Source: Filosporella fistucella (taxonomy: Eukaryota; Ascomycota; Leotiomycetes; Helotiales). Taken from it: a stretch of 64,000 nucleotides of DNA. The stretch is from assembly GCA_030077755.1 (NCBI GenBank), contig JAQJZZ010000007.1, positions 930,001-994,000 on the forward strand, read 5' to 3'. Made by a program: the position numbers and the translations under genes. Below, one piece after another: positions 12,862-25,435 of this stretch. Under the pieces are notes generated by a model that searched no databases, was not told the origin of the DNA, and was given only the letters and a program-made list of their open reading frames with translations. Numbering within the stretch: position 1 is the first letter of the stretch; every line of letters begins with the position of its first letter.

Positions 12862-15621
12862 ATGCTTAAAACAATCACGCTGACCAAGATGCCTTCATCT
12901 ACAAATTCAGTCCGTACCTTTACCATGCCTAAATCTCTGGATGGTGCTCTGGCCGAACCAGGTGTGCCTCATAAAGCTTCCGATTCGGGTCGATCTCTTG
13001 ATGGAGCAAAGAAGGTAACGGAAGAGTACTCGAAAGATCAAAAGAATCCACTTGCGAGTAATGGACCAAAGAGCAAGCAAGGGATTACATTCGCGGCTCA
13101 GGATAAACTTCCTAAGCTTCCTATCCCTGATCTTGAGGGAAGTACCTCGAAATATCTTGCCGCACTGAAGCCACTTCAAAGCCCAAGAGAATATGCCGAG
13201 ACTCAGCAGGCTGTTGATGAGTTTCTGAAAGGCGAGGGACCAGAATTGCAAGAGAGGTTGAAGAAGTATGCTACAGGGAAGACGAGTTATATCGAACAGT
13301 TCTGTATGTCATCCCTATTGTCTACTTGATCGACACTAATTGATATAGGGTACGACTCATATCTGAACTTCGATAATCCCGTCGTCTTGAATTTGAATCC
13401 ATTCTTCCTTCTCGAAGATGATCCAACACCAGCAAGAAACAATCAAGTCACTCGTGCCGCCTCACTTGTGGTCTCTGCCCTGTCATTCGTCCGTGCCGTC
13501 AGGAAAGAGGAACTACCACCAGACGCCATTCGAGGTCAGCCATTATGCATGTATCAGTACTCAAGACTCTTTGGAACAGCTCGTGTCCCGACTGAAAATG
13601 GTTGCCACATTGGACAAGATCCAGATGCCAAACATATCGTTGTCTTATGTCATGGACAATTCTACTGGTTCGATGTTCTAGACGAGAATTCAGATCTCAT
13701 CATGACAGAAAAGGACGTGTCTATCAATTTACAAACCATCGTCGATGACGCCCAACAAACACCAATTCAAGAAGCAGCAAAAGGTGCTCTTGGTGTCCTA
13801 AGTACAGAGAACCGCAAGATCTGGTCTGGGCTCAGAGACGTGATGACACGTGATGAAGGATCCAACAATGCAGACTGTCTTGGAATAGTAGACTCTGCTC
13901 TCTTCATCCTTTGTCTTGATTACACCGAACCCGCTTCCGGAGCAGAGATATGTCAAAACATGCTCTGTGGTACCAGTCAAGTCGAGAAAGGAGTTCAGAT
14001 CGGCACGTGTACGAATAGATGGTATGACAAGCTTCAAATCATCGTTTGTAAGAACGGTAGTGCAGGAATCAATTTCGAACATACGGGTGTGGATGGCCAT
14101 ACCGTGTTACGATTCGCAAGTGATCTGTATACTGATACCATTCTCCGTTTCGCACGCACAATCAACGGTCAAGCTCCATCTCTCTGGGCATCCACTTCTC
14201 CTGATCCTTCAAAGAGAGATCCAGATTCCTTCGGAGACGTGAGTACCACCCCGCACAAACTAGAATGGGACATGGTTCCCGAGCTCGGCATCGCCCTCCG
14301 CTTCGCAGAAACACGACTTGCGGACCTGATTCAACAAAACGAATTCGCAACTCTTGATTTCTCCGCCTATGGCAAGAACTTCATGACCTCAATGGGGTTT
14401 TCTCCGGATGCATTTGTGCAAATGGCTTTTCAAGCAGCCTATTACGGACTCTATGGCCGCGTCGAATGTACATACGAACCCGCCATGACTAAAGTCTATC
14501 TCCACGGCCGCACCGAAGCCATTCGATCTGTAACAACTGAATCAGTAGAATTCGTACAAACTTTCTGGGCCGAGAATCCCCCACAGCAAAAAGTCGATGC
14601 CTTGAAGAAAGCATGTCAGAAACACACAGCCAATACAAGAGAATGTGCCAAGGCTCAGGGCTGTGATAGACATCTCTACGCCCTCTTCTCCGTCTGGCAA
14701 AAAGCCGTAGATGAGGACGGCGCCGAAGCAGCAAGTTCCACCGGCCTAAGCTCAAACGGCTACTCCTCCCCAGTCGAAGGATCCTCCGAACGAGACCCAG
14801 CATCCGTCGTCGGTTCACCCGGCCGAAATTCAATCTTAAGCCAAGATGGAGATGATAGAAGTATCCGTTCCAACGGTCGCACACGTCAAAATTCTAGTCC
14901 CCACCGCGGAACTCAACATAGCATGCCTCTCCTTTTCGCCGATTCCGGCTGGGATAAGTTAAATAATACTATCCTCTCCACTTCCAACTGCGGGAACCCA
15001 TCCCTCCGACATTTCGGCTTCGGTCCTACGTCTGGAGATGGCTTTGGGATAGGATATATTATTAAAGACGAAGGGATATCTATTTGCGCGTCGAGTAAAC
15101 ATAGACAGACGCAAAGATTTGTGGATGCGTTAGAGAGTTATTTGTTGGAGATAAGACGGGTGTTGCGGATGACGCAGAGAGGGACCAGTCCGAAGAGTAG
15201 TAGGGTTAGGGAGGCGAGCGCTACGAGACCGAAGAGTAGTAGGATGAAGAGTAGGGGTAGGGTTATTAAGGCTCATGAGGGGGGAAGGAGGACACCGGGC
15301 ACGATGACGCCGGTGGATGATAGTACGGCCGTTAGTGATGATGAAGGGTTGGGTGGTTGTATGTTTATTTTCTTTTCTCCTTTCCTTCCCCATCCCTTTT
15401 TTCTAATTCCCTCTTTCCATTCTCTCTTGCTCTCCCCTTACCCTAACTTAACCCAACTCACACCCCTCCCAGATGGTTTCTTCGACGCCGGCATGCTCCT
15501 CCAAGCCCTCAAAGCGCGAGGCGAAGGTCTAGACGACGGCACCACAGCACCCTCTCAACGAGCATCTGTCAACGCTAGACGCAGGGAAATAGGCAAGAAA
15601 TTGAGGTTGAGTGAGTATTAG
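12862..15621 (+). CDS. Carnitine O-acetyltransferase, cytosolic FacC/Yat2-like
   Basis: Transfers acetyl groups between CoA and carnitine so that acetyl units can move between cytosol, peroxisome and mitochondrion, as needed for growth on acetate, ethanol or fatty acids. Exons 12862-13303, 13349-15358 and 15473-15621 encode 866 residues. An alternative start is 12889 (MPSSTNS). Motifs: KLPKLPIPDLEGSTSKYLAAL (choline/carnitine acyltransferase entry), YSRLFGTARVP, catalytic NFEHTGVDGHT (His about 392), RSVTTES (substrate-binding TES), LLFADSGWDKLNNTILSTS and, across the last splice, GGYGFFDAGMLL. No PTS1 and no clear mitochondrial presequence were seen. Two Ser/Arg-rich insertions (about 610-680 and the stretch before the last intron) make it longer than peroxisomal/mitochondrial Cat2 types and fit the cytosolic FacC/Yat2 group. 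Family call is firm; subgroup and location are inferred. Confidence 0.93.
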
Positions 15622-17074
15622 GCTCTTTTCGAAGATGGAGGGGGAGAAGAGGAGAGATGGCTTACAGGGTGTAGTTTCTTAACTTTCTCATCGGTTCGGT
15701 TTCTTTACCTTTACCTACCTACTTCATAAATACCTCTTTCCTTGGATCTTGGATCGATGAGGGTTTCTCGAGGGAGGGAGGAATTTGATGGGATGTGTTC
15801 TGTATCCATGGATTGTGGAATTGGATGTGGAGGAGAGGGAGGGGTAGGTATGAGTATGTAGACTAGCGCTCTTTTCTTGAATTTTCTCATTGCCTTTCGT
15901 TTCGTCTTTTGGTAGTGAGTAGGTAGTCGTCATGTATATAACCCACTTTTCTATTCTCCCAAACAGCGTGTGTCCTATAAGCATTCCGCGAATTGTATTT
16001 GCGTCGTCTAATCCATTGCCTGGATATTCTGTATCTGCTTGCTTATTCCTGCTTTTGCATGGGTTTATGCCTCCTACCCCTAATTGCATTCATGCCTGCA
16101 GACCATAGTTAATATCCCCATCCTACCTTTAACCTATTCCTATTCCTATCTATCCTTCAGGCGTTGCAAATTTCATCCTACCTTTCTGCCTTTTACTCCC
16201 TAGTTATAAATCTACCCCGCATTCTATCTTACTTAGTACAGGATTTAAATTATTGGACTGCGTGTTATGCAATCTTTTTTGTTTATTTTATACTAGGAAT
16301 TGATGTTGGTTTCAAGGGTAAGGAGGTTGAGGTTAGGGCTGAGGCTGGGGCTGGGGCTGAGTTATGATCAGGTAGGATGTGTTGGTGGCAGTGGCACAAA
16401 CAGAATGAAAGGAGGGAATGGACAGGTAGAACGAGATTAGAGTCATATTAGAAGTGCAGCAGGATTAGAGATGGCTGAGATAGGTTCAGAGAAGGGGATG
16501 AAGACTGTCCTAGATAGGAGGAAGTATTCATTCTGAATCATAAGATGGAGATACTTAAAACCTCAACTAGAAATTTTGTACCTCTGTCAGACTCTTGAAA
16601 AAGAAAATTAACGATCTTTATCGATTTCTTACTCGCAGCCAGATATCATGGCATAATCACGTGCTCATCCTCCTACACGCAACATCCCCTCCCGGCCGCC
16701 ACGGCAGTGGCCCCCGGAGGGCCAGCGGAGCGTCATTCTGGAAAGCTGGGTATATTAGCTAGTTCTAAAAAGGAGAGGCTCTATTAATTTTTGGTATAGA
16801 AATTGGCTCGTTATGTTCAGTTCACGGATATCAAGATGCTAGGATTGAAAGAGGGATTTGAAGTCAAGATCAAAGTACATCTATTGATCTCCAGCAAAAA
16901 AGCTGTTCTATCCACGTTTCCCATATAGGTCATGTGTGTACCACCCACCAACCAAACTACGCCCCCTAGTTATTTTTCGCAGAAAGTGTAATGTATATAC
17001 AAGAATGAATCTGTTCTTCACCATCATCTGCCTGAATCTTCAAAAGGTCAAGTGAGCAGTAAGATATCAAAAAT
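15622..17074. other. Convergent intergenic region, no gene seen
   Basis: 3' regions of the carnitine acetyltransferase and GH128 genes. Contains TACCTACCTAC-type tracts and an AT-rich part. A 67-codon open frame (16164-16367) ends in a G/A-rich simple tract and is not convincing. Confidence 0.45.
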
Positions 17075-18298
17075 CTATCCCACAAAAGCCTTTCCCAAAG
17101 CAGTCAACGCACTCCCACTGACGAGATTGCCGTCCGAAACCATGAAGTAAGCATATTTCTCTACGTAAGTCTGCTCATCCAACCAGGGCAACACCTCAGC
17201 GAGGAAGGCAACCTGTTCTGCGGTCGTGCCTGCAGCTTGGAATTCGGTGATCCAGAGGGGTCGGTTGCCGCCTTTGGTGTAGGCTTCTTGGACGTAGGTT
17301 TTGAATGCTGAGGCATCGCCGCCGTTGTACCAATGGATAGCCACGGCGTCAATAGTGCACCCAGTGCATGCAGAGATGAAGTTCTGCATCCATGTCATTC
17401 CCATTGGCGAGCCTCCGTTTGTAACAGCAGGGGAGACCAATTTAGCTTTTCCGGCATAGGGTTGCATGTATTTCAGATATCCAGTTGCAGCCTCGGCATA
17501 TCCGATATTAGATTGAGCGGCGAGATCAGGCTCGTTGAACGCGAGGAGAGCGGTGGAGCCGGATGCGATGGCTGCGTCGGCACGAGTGGTCCAGTCTGCG
17601 GAGTGGTCTGAGGCGAGACCCCAGAGCATGGGGATGTATTCGAATGATGATGGGACGGAGGAGGTAGAGGAGCCCCAGTTGTAGCACCAAGAGACTGAGG
17701 AGGAGCCGACGAAATCGGTCAGGAGAGAGGCATCGTTGAATGCGAGACCGCGTTTTCCAGATGTGGAGACGGGTGTTGAGACGGCGGCAACGGTGCTGCT
17801 GGGCTTTGCCGATTTGATGAGGGTGGTTGGTGCAGGAGTTGGAGTTACGACTGGAATGATGGTCGTTGGTGCGATTGTAGCAACTGGTTCCTGAACGATT
17901 GGAGCAGTGGACGTGGTAGCAGGTTTACTCTCCTTCTTCTCACTCTGCTGTTGAATGAAGACCGCAGCCTTAGCAGAAGATGGTGAAGGCACTGGGACCG
18001 CAGAAGTGGTAACTGGAGCAGCGATCGAGGTGGTAGGGATAGGGGTAGCTTCTGTGGAAAGAGGCGTAGTGATCAAGACTGGTGTCCCATCAATAGTGAT
18101 AGTCCCAATAGCAGAGGCAATCCCAGTCTGAAAAGTTCCATCTCCCATATCTGTGACTACGACTTCTTCGGTGACGATCACGCTGTCAATATCCAAGTAC
18201 ATATCCCTCTTTCGAGCATCGTATCTTCCAGCGAAAGCTTCCTTGACCAGCAAAGAGGAAGCCAAGATGGCTAGGTTGGAGAGGGAGATCGAATACAT
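17075..18298 (-). CDS. Secreted GH128 (Asl1-type) beta-1,3-glucanase-like cell-wall protein
   Basis: Single-exon gene of 407 residues. Residues 1-23 form a signal peptide (LAILASSLLVKEAFAG), with a dibasic KR-type processing site soon after (RKRDMYLD). A Thr/Ser/Pro/Val-rich linker (about 75-180) is probably O-mannosylated. The C-terminal catalytic domain (about 180-407) begins KRGLAFNDASLLTDF and holds SWCYNWGS, MLWG, LLAFNEPDL (acid/base Glu) and PLWITEFQ (nucleophile Glu), the hallmarks of Pfam Glyco_hydro_cc. Family members such as fission-yeast Asl1 act in or on the cell wall, and mushroom members hydrolyse beta-1,3-glucan. The short conserved N-terminal segment before the linker (VIVTEEVVVTDMGDGTFQTG) is common to many fungal wall proteins of this type. 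Secretion and the catalytic pair are directly visible; substrate is inferred. Confidence 0.9.
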   Translation of the reverse strand: MYSISLSNLAILASSLLVKEAFAGRYDARKRDMYLDIDSVIVTEEVVVTDMGDGTFQTGIASAIGTITIDGTPVLITTPLSTEATPIPTTSIAAPVTTSAVPVPSPSSAKAAVFIQQQSEKKESKPATTSTAPIVQEPVATIAPTTIIPVVTPTPAPTTLIKSAKPSSTVAAVSTPVSTSGKRGLAFNDASLLTDFVGSSSVSWCYNWGSSTSSVPSSFEYIPMLWGLASDHSADWTTRADAAIASGSTALLAFNEPDLAAQSNIGYAEAATGYLKYMQPYAGKAKLVSPAVTNGGSPMGMTWMQNFISACTGCTIDAVAIHWYNGGDASAFKTYVQEAYTKGGNRPLWITEFQAAGTTAEQVAFLAEVLPWLDEQTYVEKYAYFMVSDGNLVSGSALTALGKAFVG

Positions 18299-21200
18299 GT
18301 TGAGTTGTGTTGAGATTGCTTTTGTGTATGTATGTGTTATGACAACGTCTATCGATCTAGTCGAAACTTGATATCGAGTTTGTAGCTTTTGTAGAGAATG
18401 AAGTTGAATCTATCAACGTATGTGATTGTGTATGTACGTGAATGTGTTCAAAGAATGAATGGCTTGCTGTACTGTAGTACAATAGTGAAGAGTTCAAGCA
18501 AAAAACCGGCGCAACGTCAAGTGCGTAGAACTCGAAGGAGGTCAAAGAATGGAAGTCTTAAAGAAAGATGGGTGGAGAGAAAAGAGAAGGAAGGGAAATT
18601 CAGATGGGGCCGACAACGAGGTTATCTACTCATCGGCCTGACACGCAAGCTTGGGACTACGGAGATGGACTAATACGGCTCCTTGGGGCCGCATGGCACG
18701 CTCCTTGCAAGCCCAACTTGGACATGTCCAGACCATCTGCAGGGGAACATCGGAGGGTGTTTGCCAAGTATCTTACTCTGCTGTAAGGCACTCGCAAATC
18801 ATTCGTTGTTGATGCAGCACTGATCACATAAGTATCTTTGCAGCAGAAAAAAGACGCAGGGAGGACGTGTGCATGATAAGTCATCTCGTTCTTCGCCTGC
18901 TATAAAGTGCCCCTATTCGTTGGTAGAGCCGTGCCAAAAAGCCCTAGCAGACCAGGCCGCGTTTCAACATTTTCGGGGCTCCTATCTTAGCATCCCACAG
19001 CGTGTTTGCCCCTGAAAAACAAGCCACTAGAACAGCGGGTGGGCACCCGAGCGATGCGCTTCAGGGATAGAAAAGGTGTAGCGAGAGACTGCGGTTGGTG
19101 TACCTGCATTACGTTTGTTTGAAGTCTGGGATGTGGTGGATAAGAACAGGGTAAAGAGATGAACTGCCATGGTCTGGAAGGTGGGAAGTGGAGGGGGAGG
19201 CGAGGATTCTGGCTTGGGATGCGATGGGGATGCTTGCATATGCACTGAGATTGAATACGCACATGCAGCTTCACGGAGAAAACTTATTATCGTGCGTGGC
19301 TAATTTTGCGTTGGGCTGAATGATGAGCTGTTGTATTACATGGCGTTATCGTGATGTGTACGAGGATCGGAGGGTTGACAGAGTCATGACTTGAGCAAAC
19401 GGAGGCTGAGTTGAGACAATTCGTATTGGAGTCGTGGTTGAAGATGACTCGTAAGCTGGAAGAAGAAAGTGGTTATTCTAGATTGAGTAGAACGTATTTC
19501 TTTTGAATAATGGAATTATATGAATTATCACCTACTATCACCACCACAGTGATACCTATCAAGTAGACTCTTCCTTGCCCCCCTCATCCCCATTAAAGCA
19601 AACAGATACTCCATACGTTACCTCAAAACATCCACAAACTACGCAAAGCAAAACTATAAACCCGCATAGATACATTTCCATACTCATTCTTGCCGACAAC
19701 TTCTGCGTCTAACCCAAAAACATAGTGTCAAATCCTGCACCTACCTACCTACTTAACCGCTCCTCACCACTTACATAACCTCAGCTTTCCGTTTCACTAC
19801 CTCTCATGAAACGAAACATTCTCTTGATTTCCTATTGGTTTCCCACTTCCTACTACTACACAAGTATATCGCTGTTACTATTACTTGAATCAAATCAGAC
19901 ATTCCTTAGCCTTCCTGGTTTCTCCACTCACACTTCAGAGTTTTATTTTTGCTTTTGGATTTTTCTTTGCCTTTTCCTTGATTTTCGATTTTCGATTGTT
20001 GGAATTGGGTGTTTGGTTTTTCATACCGTACCGAGGTTGGTGGGATGGTCTACCAATAGGTAACTTAGTTATTTTCGTTGCTTCAACTCTTGTATGGTAC
20101 GGTCGGTCGGTCGGTCGGCTGGTTGCCAACACACTGTAACGTAGGTAAGTTACAGTGCAGTAACTATTTCTAGTCTTCGGGAAGTTGAAGATTTTGATCC
20201 AATTGATTATTTTGTTATTCAAAGTATGAAGTATGACTTGTTTGAGTTTCTATTTCTTTTTGAATTCTATCGATGTAGTTGCAGCAGCTTGAGGTTGGTC
20301 GAGAACGGACAGTAGCAGCATCTAGGACTATGCTGAAAGATACGTCGGTATGCACCATAAAATCTACCGACTTGATGTGAGGTATCTTACCGTTCTCTGT
20401 ACGACTCAACGTCATATCAAGAAGTGGCTGTCCACTTACCTCTACCTGCCTGAGACTTGAAGCACAGCGGGTATATCTATGTATGTCTCTCCTACCTGCA
20501 TTTTGATTCACTTCATCGCGATTTCTCATTCCACTTCGTTTCAAGATGATTCAAACCTGCGTGCTGAATCACCCATTTCAATCCATCTGGTCGTATTTCA
20601 TAGGGTGCGAGAAGAGGTAGGTCTGAGACGATGCACTCCAGGATTCAAATGTCTTTGTACCTGCATCGTGATTCACTTCCTTCTGATGATTGATGCCGTG
20701 TCTCGGGAATTGGTTTGAGATTGCTTCCTGATTCAAAATCATCTCATGTATATATCTCATCTTGTATCTATGACCTGTTTCCAGATAGATCAGAAAATAA
20801 CCTTCAAATTACGAAATCAAAGATATTTATTATAACATTTTATAACTCTATATCAGATCTAGAACTTTATTCCTCAGCTGTCTCCCACTCTCCTCACGAC
20901 CATCCATTCCCAACTCTATCTCTACGCTTACATCTTTCCTCCAAAAGCCTTTCGCAATATCACTGATCCTCCCTTTACAACTTCACAAACTCAACTTACC
21001 CCAAACTCAATATCTCCCCAAAAGTCAATCATTTCTCCGAAAATCTCCTTCCATGCGCCAATCCTACCTTACTTTCCCCAAGCCTTATCTGAACCTCCCT
21101 TCCCATCTTCCTCTGAACCCATCCTCTGAAATTCCTCAATTAGTCCATCATATGCAACCATCTACCCAAATCCAAACCCAATCTTCCCTCAATTCTCCAA

Positions 21201-21989
21201 TTTTCTTCACACCCATTACATAATTTTCATAATTCCTGCTTTCTTCACATTATTCATCCAATGCATGCACAAAGAAAATTTTCCTTTTGCGCAACCCAAA
21301 ATGGTGAAACTGCCTTATGCAGTACTTATGCAAGAATTTTCGGCATCTAATTTCGGTGTTTCATCGGGTGAATAACGGGAAGGAGTGAGGATTTTGCTTC
21401 GATGTGTGGTAAAGTCACATGATAATTGCCAACGAGGCTTTAAGGCAGTAGCCTTTTATGTAGGATTATAAGATACTATAGGGACACAAACCTTTTAACT
21501 TAATTACCTATGTATAATACAAGAAACTAACAGAAAAAAGTTGGTCATTAAACAGCATGGTCATGTGACCTAACTAGAGCAGTGGCGGGTGTTAAGTCTA
21601 ATCACTCTTGCTTTGCAAACGATCGAACGACTTTAACAATTCCTATCACCGAAGGTAGGATAACAGGAACGACAGAAGATTGCCCGAATTTCCTTCTCCC
21701 AGATTTCTTGACCAAGGTAATCAATACACATGTCTTGTCAAACAAGCCTAGTATCCGATGGCGAAGGCTCCCTTTCGTTGAGCTTTCACTTCTACAAAAC
21801 CCGATGCAAGCCTCTCAAGCTGATGAATTCCTCGTGACTGCAGTTGCATGCTATTTTGGGAATCAGTGATAAAGTAGAATACTCTGCAGATGACGACTGG
21901 TCTTGCGCGAACAAACTATTGCAAAGGAGATCGAAGCTTTGAAGGCAGCGCATCATCCCAAGCAGGAGAGTTAGGATGAAATAAGTCCC
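18299..21989. other. 3.7 kb gene-poor region
   Basis: No supported gene. It holds the promoter of the GH128 gene, C/T-rich and TACCTACC tracts (19560-19760), a (GGTC)n run at about 20100-20118, and a locally duplicated motif (ACCTGCAT..TGATTCACTTC at about 20494 and 20659). Open frames up to 109 codons lack domains. At 21690-21870 a frame reading RWRRLPFVELSLLQNPMQAS may be an upstream fragment of the HET relic described next, but that link is weak. Confidence 0.4.
20101..20118. repeat. GGTC tetranucleotide microsatellite
   Basis: About four and a half tandem GGTC units in intergenic DNA. It is a simple repeat with no evident function. Confidence 0.8.
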
Positions 21990-22543
21990 AGATGTGGCCG
22001 AGTATGCGGGAAGTGATCAAGTTTGATATTGGTCTCCAAGCACACGACTCACGAGATAAAATTCATGGCCTCCTCGGCATATCCTCTTCCGACATGGTCC
22101 CTGATTAATGTAAATCAGTCTGCGACGTTTACACAGACTTTGCTCGCACAGGAATGCCTAAGGAATTGGACTATATCATGGGAAATTCTCGCTGGCTTGA
22201 CACAGCGTTTATGTCAGGCTTCAACCTCCCTTCGTTGGTGCCATCCTGGAGTGTTTAGAATGGAGGATTGACACTACCAGGAAGTCTCATTGCGCATAAT
22301 GCAGGTGGCTTTTGGGACCTAGTAGGAACGAAATCTCTCCTGAACTGGGCAGAAGTTCCAAAACCGCGGAGCGTGTGTGTTGAACTACATGCCCACGGCG
22401 TGTCCTGTGACACTCTCTCATATGTAGCAGATATCAATCAAACAGAGAACCTCTTCGACATCATCACCGCTTATATCAAAGAGCAAGAAACAGACATGCT
22501 CTACGACATTGGCGTGCTGGAGTGCCTCACTTATAAGCAATAA
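21990..22543 (+). pseudogene. Decayed heterokaryon-incompatibility (HET) protein gene
   Basis: One frame from about 21993 carries the region that normally follows a HET domain: HDSRDKIHGLLGISSSDMVPD (the ATDPRDKVYGLLGL block of HET proteins), then after a TAA at about 22108 it continues in the same frame as VYTDFAR. After NLPSLVPSWSV a TAG at about 22256 interrupts the usual VPDWS block. The frame then stays open through GSLIAHNAGGFWDL and HAHGVSCDTLSYVADI to a stop at 22541-22543. Two in-frame stops interrupting an otherwise aligned frame, plus the missing N-terminal HET domain and start, indicate a pseudogene. HET proteins trigger cell death on fusion with unlike strains, and such genes turn over fast. 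Introns could hide one stop but not obviously both. Confidence 0.65.
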
Positions 22544-23835
22544 TCCGTGTACTTCTGCAAGATCACGATTTCGATGGATCAGAAAGATAGAGCGATTCGA
22601 GACTCATTGATCTGAATATACGGTCCGACACAGGGCACGCTGCTCAGAATTGCAGTGTCAATTTTCAACGGGATGGCAGTTGAATCGAGATCGCAACGAA
22701 GGATTTGAGTCAGTAAGATACCTCTTTGTCCCGGATTTCGTCTTCTTCTTATCTTATCCTCATTCTTATTCTCATTCTCCCTCTCACTCTTACTCCTACC
22801 TCCATGCAAATCATTCTCTCGCCACAAAATATTCAGTCTCTCGCCTTCTCTCCCCCTCTCTCTTTCTTGCTCCCTCTGACCCTCCACATTTTAGCCAAAC
22901 TCATTTCTAATCCTCAATCCTCCCACCACTTTGCACCCTCCTGCTGAAAATCCCAATAGCATCCTCATCAAATAGGATACCTTTCTTTCGTTGATCTTTA
23001 CGGTAATAATACACAAAAATAAGATAGAAAGCGTGGATGTGACCTGGAAAGTAGCTAGATGATATGTCAGTTTTCAATCTAGAGTTGAGTTTGGGGGTGA
23101 GAAGGGGAGAGGATCAGGGAGGGAAAGTAAAAATGGAGGGAGGTAAGTACCCCAGGATAGTGAAGATGATATTCACGAATAGATCAGCTCCACAGCCCGC
23201 TACTATGAAGACGCCAAGTGGTGGGACTATTTGGGATTAGTACTCTTTCAAACTTGAAGGAGAGTCAATCTGAAGGGAGGCGCACAAAAGGCAGTAATCA
23301 CCACCGTTAGAACAAGAGATAGTAACCCCATTCTTTGATACTTTTCTAAATCTTGTTTAAACTTGAACTGTTTCCTTTGACTTTATGCTTCCGATATTTT
23401 GCTTTGGTATCACCTTGTGATTTTCAAAAACTCGACGTTAGATCTGAAAGTGTGTTTGATGTGTAAACTCAAATTCTGTAATCTGAAACTATCTCAGAAT
23501 AGCAAGATCAACCTACCTTTTTAAGCTTAAATATCCTATTCATCAGATGCTTGATCTATCATACCACTATGCTGTGAATAGTAATATGGATAGAGGTGGC
23601 AAGAATCATCAGGCCACTAACACGTGATCGTGAGTTGGGAGTCTTGCACGAGATGGGATAGGAGATTACAGGGAATGAATATGTAAGGTTGGGAATCGGG
23701 TGATTGGAGCGGTGACTGTTATTGCTAATATAAGTAGTAGATTCATTTCAAGTACACGTCGATATGTGCTTAGCAGCAAATTAGAATATGATAAAAGTCC
23801 CATCTTATTACAAATGTCTACCACGTTACCCTTAG
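22544..23835. other. Intergenic with pyrimidine-rich tract
   Basis: No gene. About 22738-22800 is an almost pure C/T tract with imperfect CTCATTCTTATT units. The rest becomes AT-rich towards the tandem repeat. Confidence 0.45.
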
Positions 23836-24190
23836 TCCGAAATCTAGTAGAGCAATCTCTAGAACTTAGAATCTCCCTTTTATCGAGGAAGATTAAGGGA
23901 TATAATAAATGTCCTTTAGGATTTTGTATATTTACTTTCTCTCTCAAAGTCCGAAACTTATAAGACAATTTTATTAAGCTTAGAAAGTCCATTATTTTAA
24001 AGGATAATCAAGATTTGTATAAAGTCCTCCGAGGTATTAAAGTTTTACTTTTCTCCTCAAAATCCAAATCTAGTAGGATAATTCTATTAAGCTTAAGAGA
24101 TCTATTCTCTAAAAGGACAATCAAGAGTTATACAAACTTCCCTTAAGTACTAAGTCCTTGCTGACTCCCTCAAAGTCCAAATCTGAAATA
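23836..24190. repeat. Diverged tandem repeat, unit about 113 bp, three copies plus a partial fourth
   Basis: Units begin at about 23836, 23950, 24063 and 24176 (spacing 114, 113, 113). Each opens TCCRAA.TCTAGTAG or a variant and includes a TTAAGCTTA block, AGGA.AATCAAGA and a terminal CTC.CTCAAAG. The copies differ by many substitutions, mostly between A/T and G/C, and the array is AT-rich. No coding potential. It may be an old satellite or the remains of a RIP-mutated element. Confidence 0.75.
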
Positions 24191-25435
24191 ACGATTCAAT
24201 CTATTCTAATGTCCCCTTTCTCCTTGATGAATCAACTCCAGGTATAATGACTATATCAAATGCATCCTTCTAGCAGTACTTGCCATTGGCACAACTTCGG
24301 GTTTAATACCGACTTTGTCAGAAAATAGGGAACACAGAAATAATGAATTCCTATCTTTCAAGTGAATCACTCCGAGATTCACAACTTCGTCTTATCCCCG
24401 AACCGGGCCTCGGAGCGGGTATAAATTCTCTAACTCCGAGGATACAACCACCGCAACAATTAAACACCCTGCACCATCTACTTTCAAGAGACCGTGGAGG
24501 GGGTGGGGGAGTTGTGGTGTATAGATATGGATGCATGGACCAACATGTGTATAATGTGGTATCGTACGGATTGGAGAAAATCAACAAGTCTCTGTTCTTC
24601 TGATAAAAGGTGCAGGCTAGGTTAAGAGATCAAGTATTAGATGAAAGGTCCAGAACTATAATAAGAAGTGACAACGAAAATCGTTGACGACAAAAGTTCT
24701 CAATGGAGGGAGAGTGTGACAACGCGAGTAAGATGACAGAGTTTCCTGCTTCACTTCTGACTGTGTCGAATTGTACTAAGGATGTTGTGGCAGTTCAAAG
24801 TCAATTGTCACCAAGGCAGCCAGCCAACGATGTAGAGCTGGGTAAAGCTCGGGAAAGGTTCGGGCAAATAAGATCTGAATTGGAGCATCACAAGTACTGG
24901 ACTTCCAGTTCCTACCATATGAAGATTTCCTCTTTTCACGAACAGCTGGAGCTCCTTGACCCTCCATGAAACCGCACAAATAGCGTCATGAGAACTCTCC
25001 CTAGAAAATCTGGAATTTAATGATTTCCGTCGATCAGAATTTCACAATCACACCATAAAATCAACCCAATCACACCTCAAATCCCAAGTATGATTTGATC
25101 GATTGCACGTTCGACCCAGACTGTCATAATAACAAAGATGAAACGAACCACGCAGCAACCATGAAGACGCAGAACTCAAAAAAGACCAGGCAAAAGAAAG
25201 AGTATCAAATCCCATCCCCATATCCCCTCACACGCCAAAGCGAGACAACTCGACCCTCCCCTTTCCATCAGCCCATTAAGTATCTATCCCCCAGTGTGTG
25301 GTGCAGTGATGTATGTTCCCGAAATCCCTAGGTTGGAATGCAGGCGGCCGATCCAAATGACAGTTGTTCTAATGCGCGCAGGAGAGGGAAAGAAAACCAG
25401 TCGTTCCATTCATAGATAGCACAAGACAACGTCCC
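24191..25435. other. Intergenic, no firm gene
   Basis: The small open frame 24703-24969 (88 codons) has no recognised domain. The remainder is the 3' flank of YPT1. Nothing else seen. Confidence 0.4.

Noticed and set aside
23836..24190. CRISPR array
   Set aside because: The genome is eukaryotic, and the repeat unit is contiguous and diverged, without spacers.
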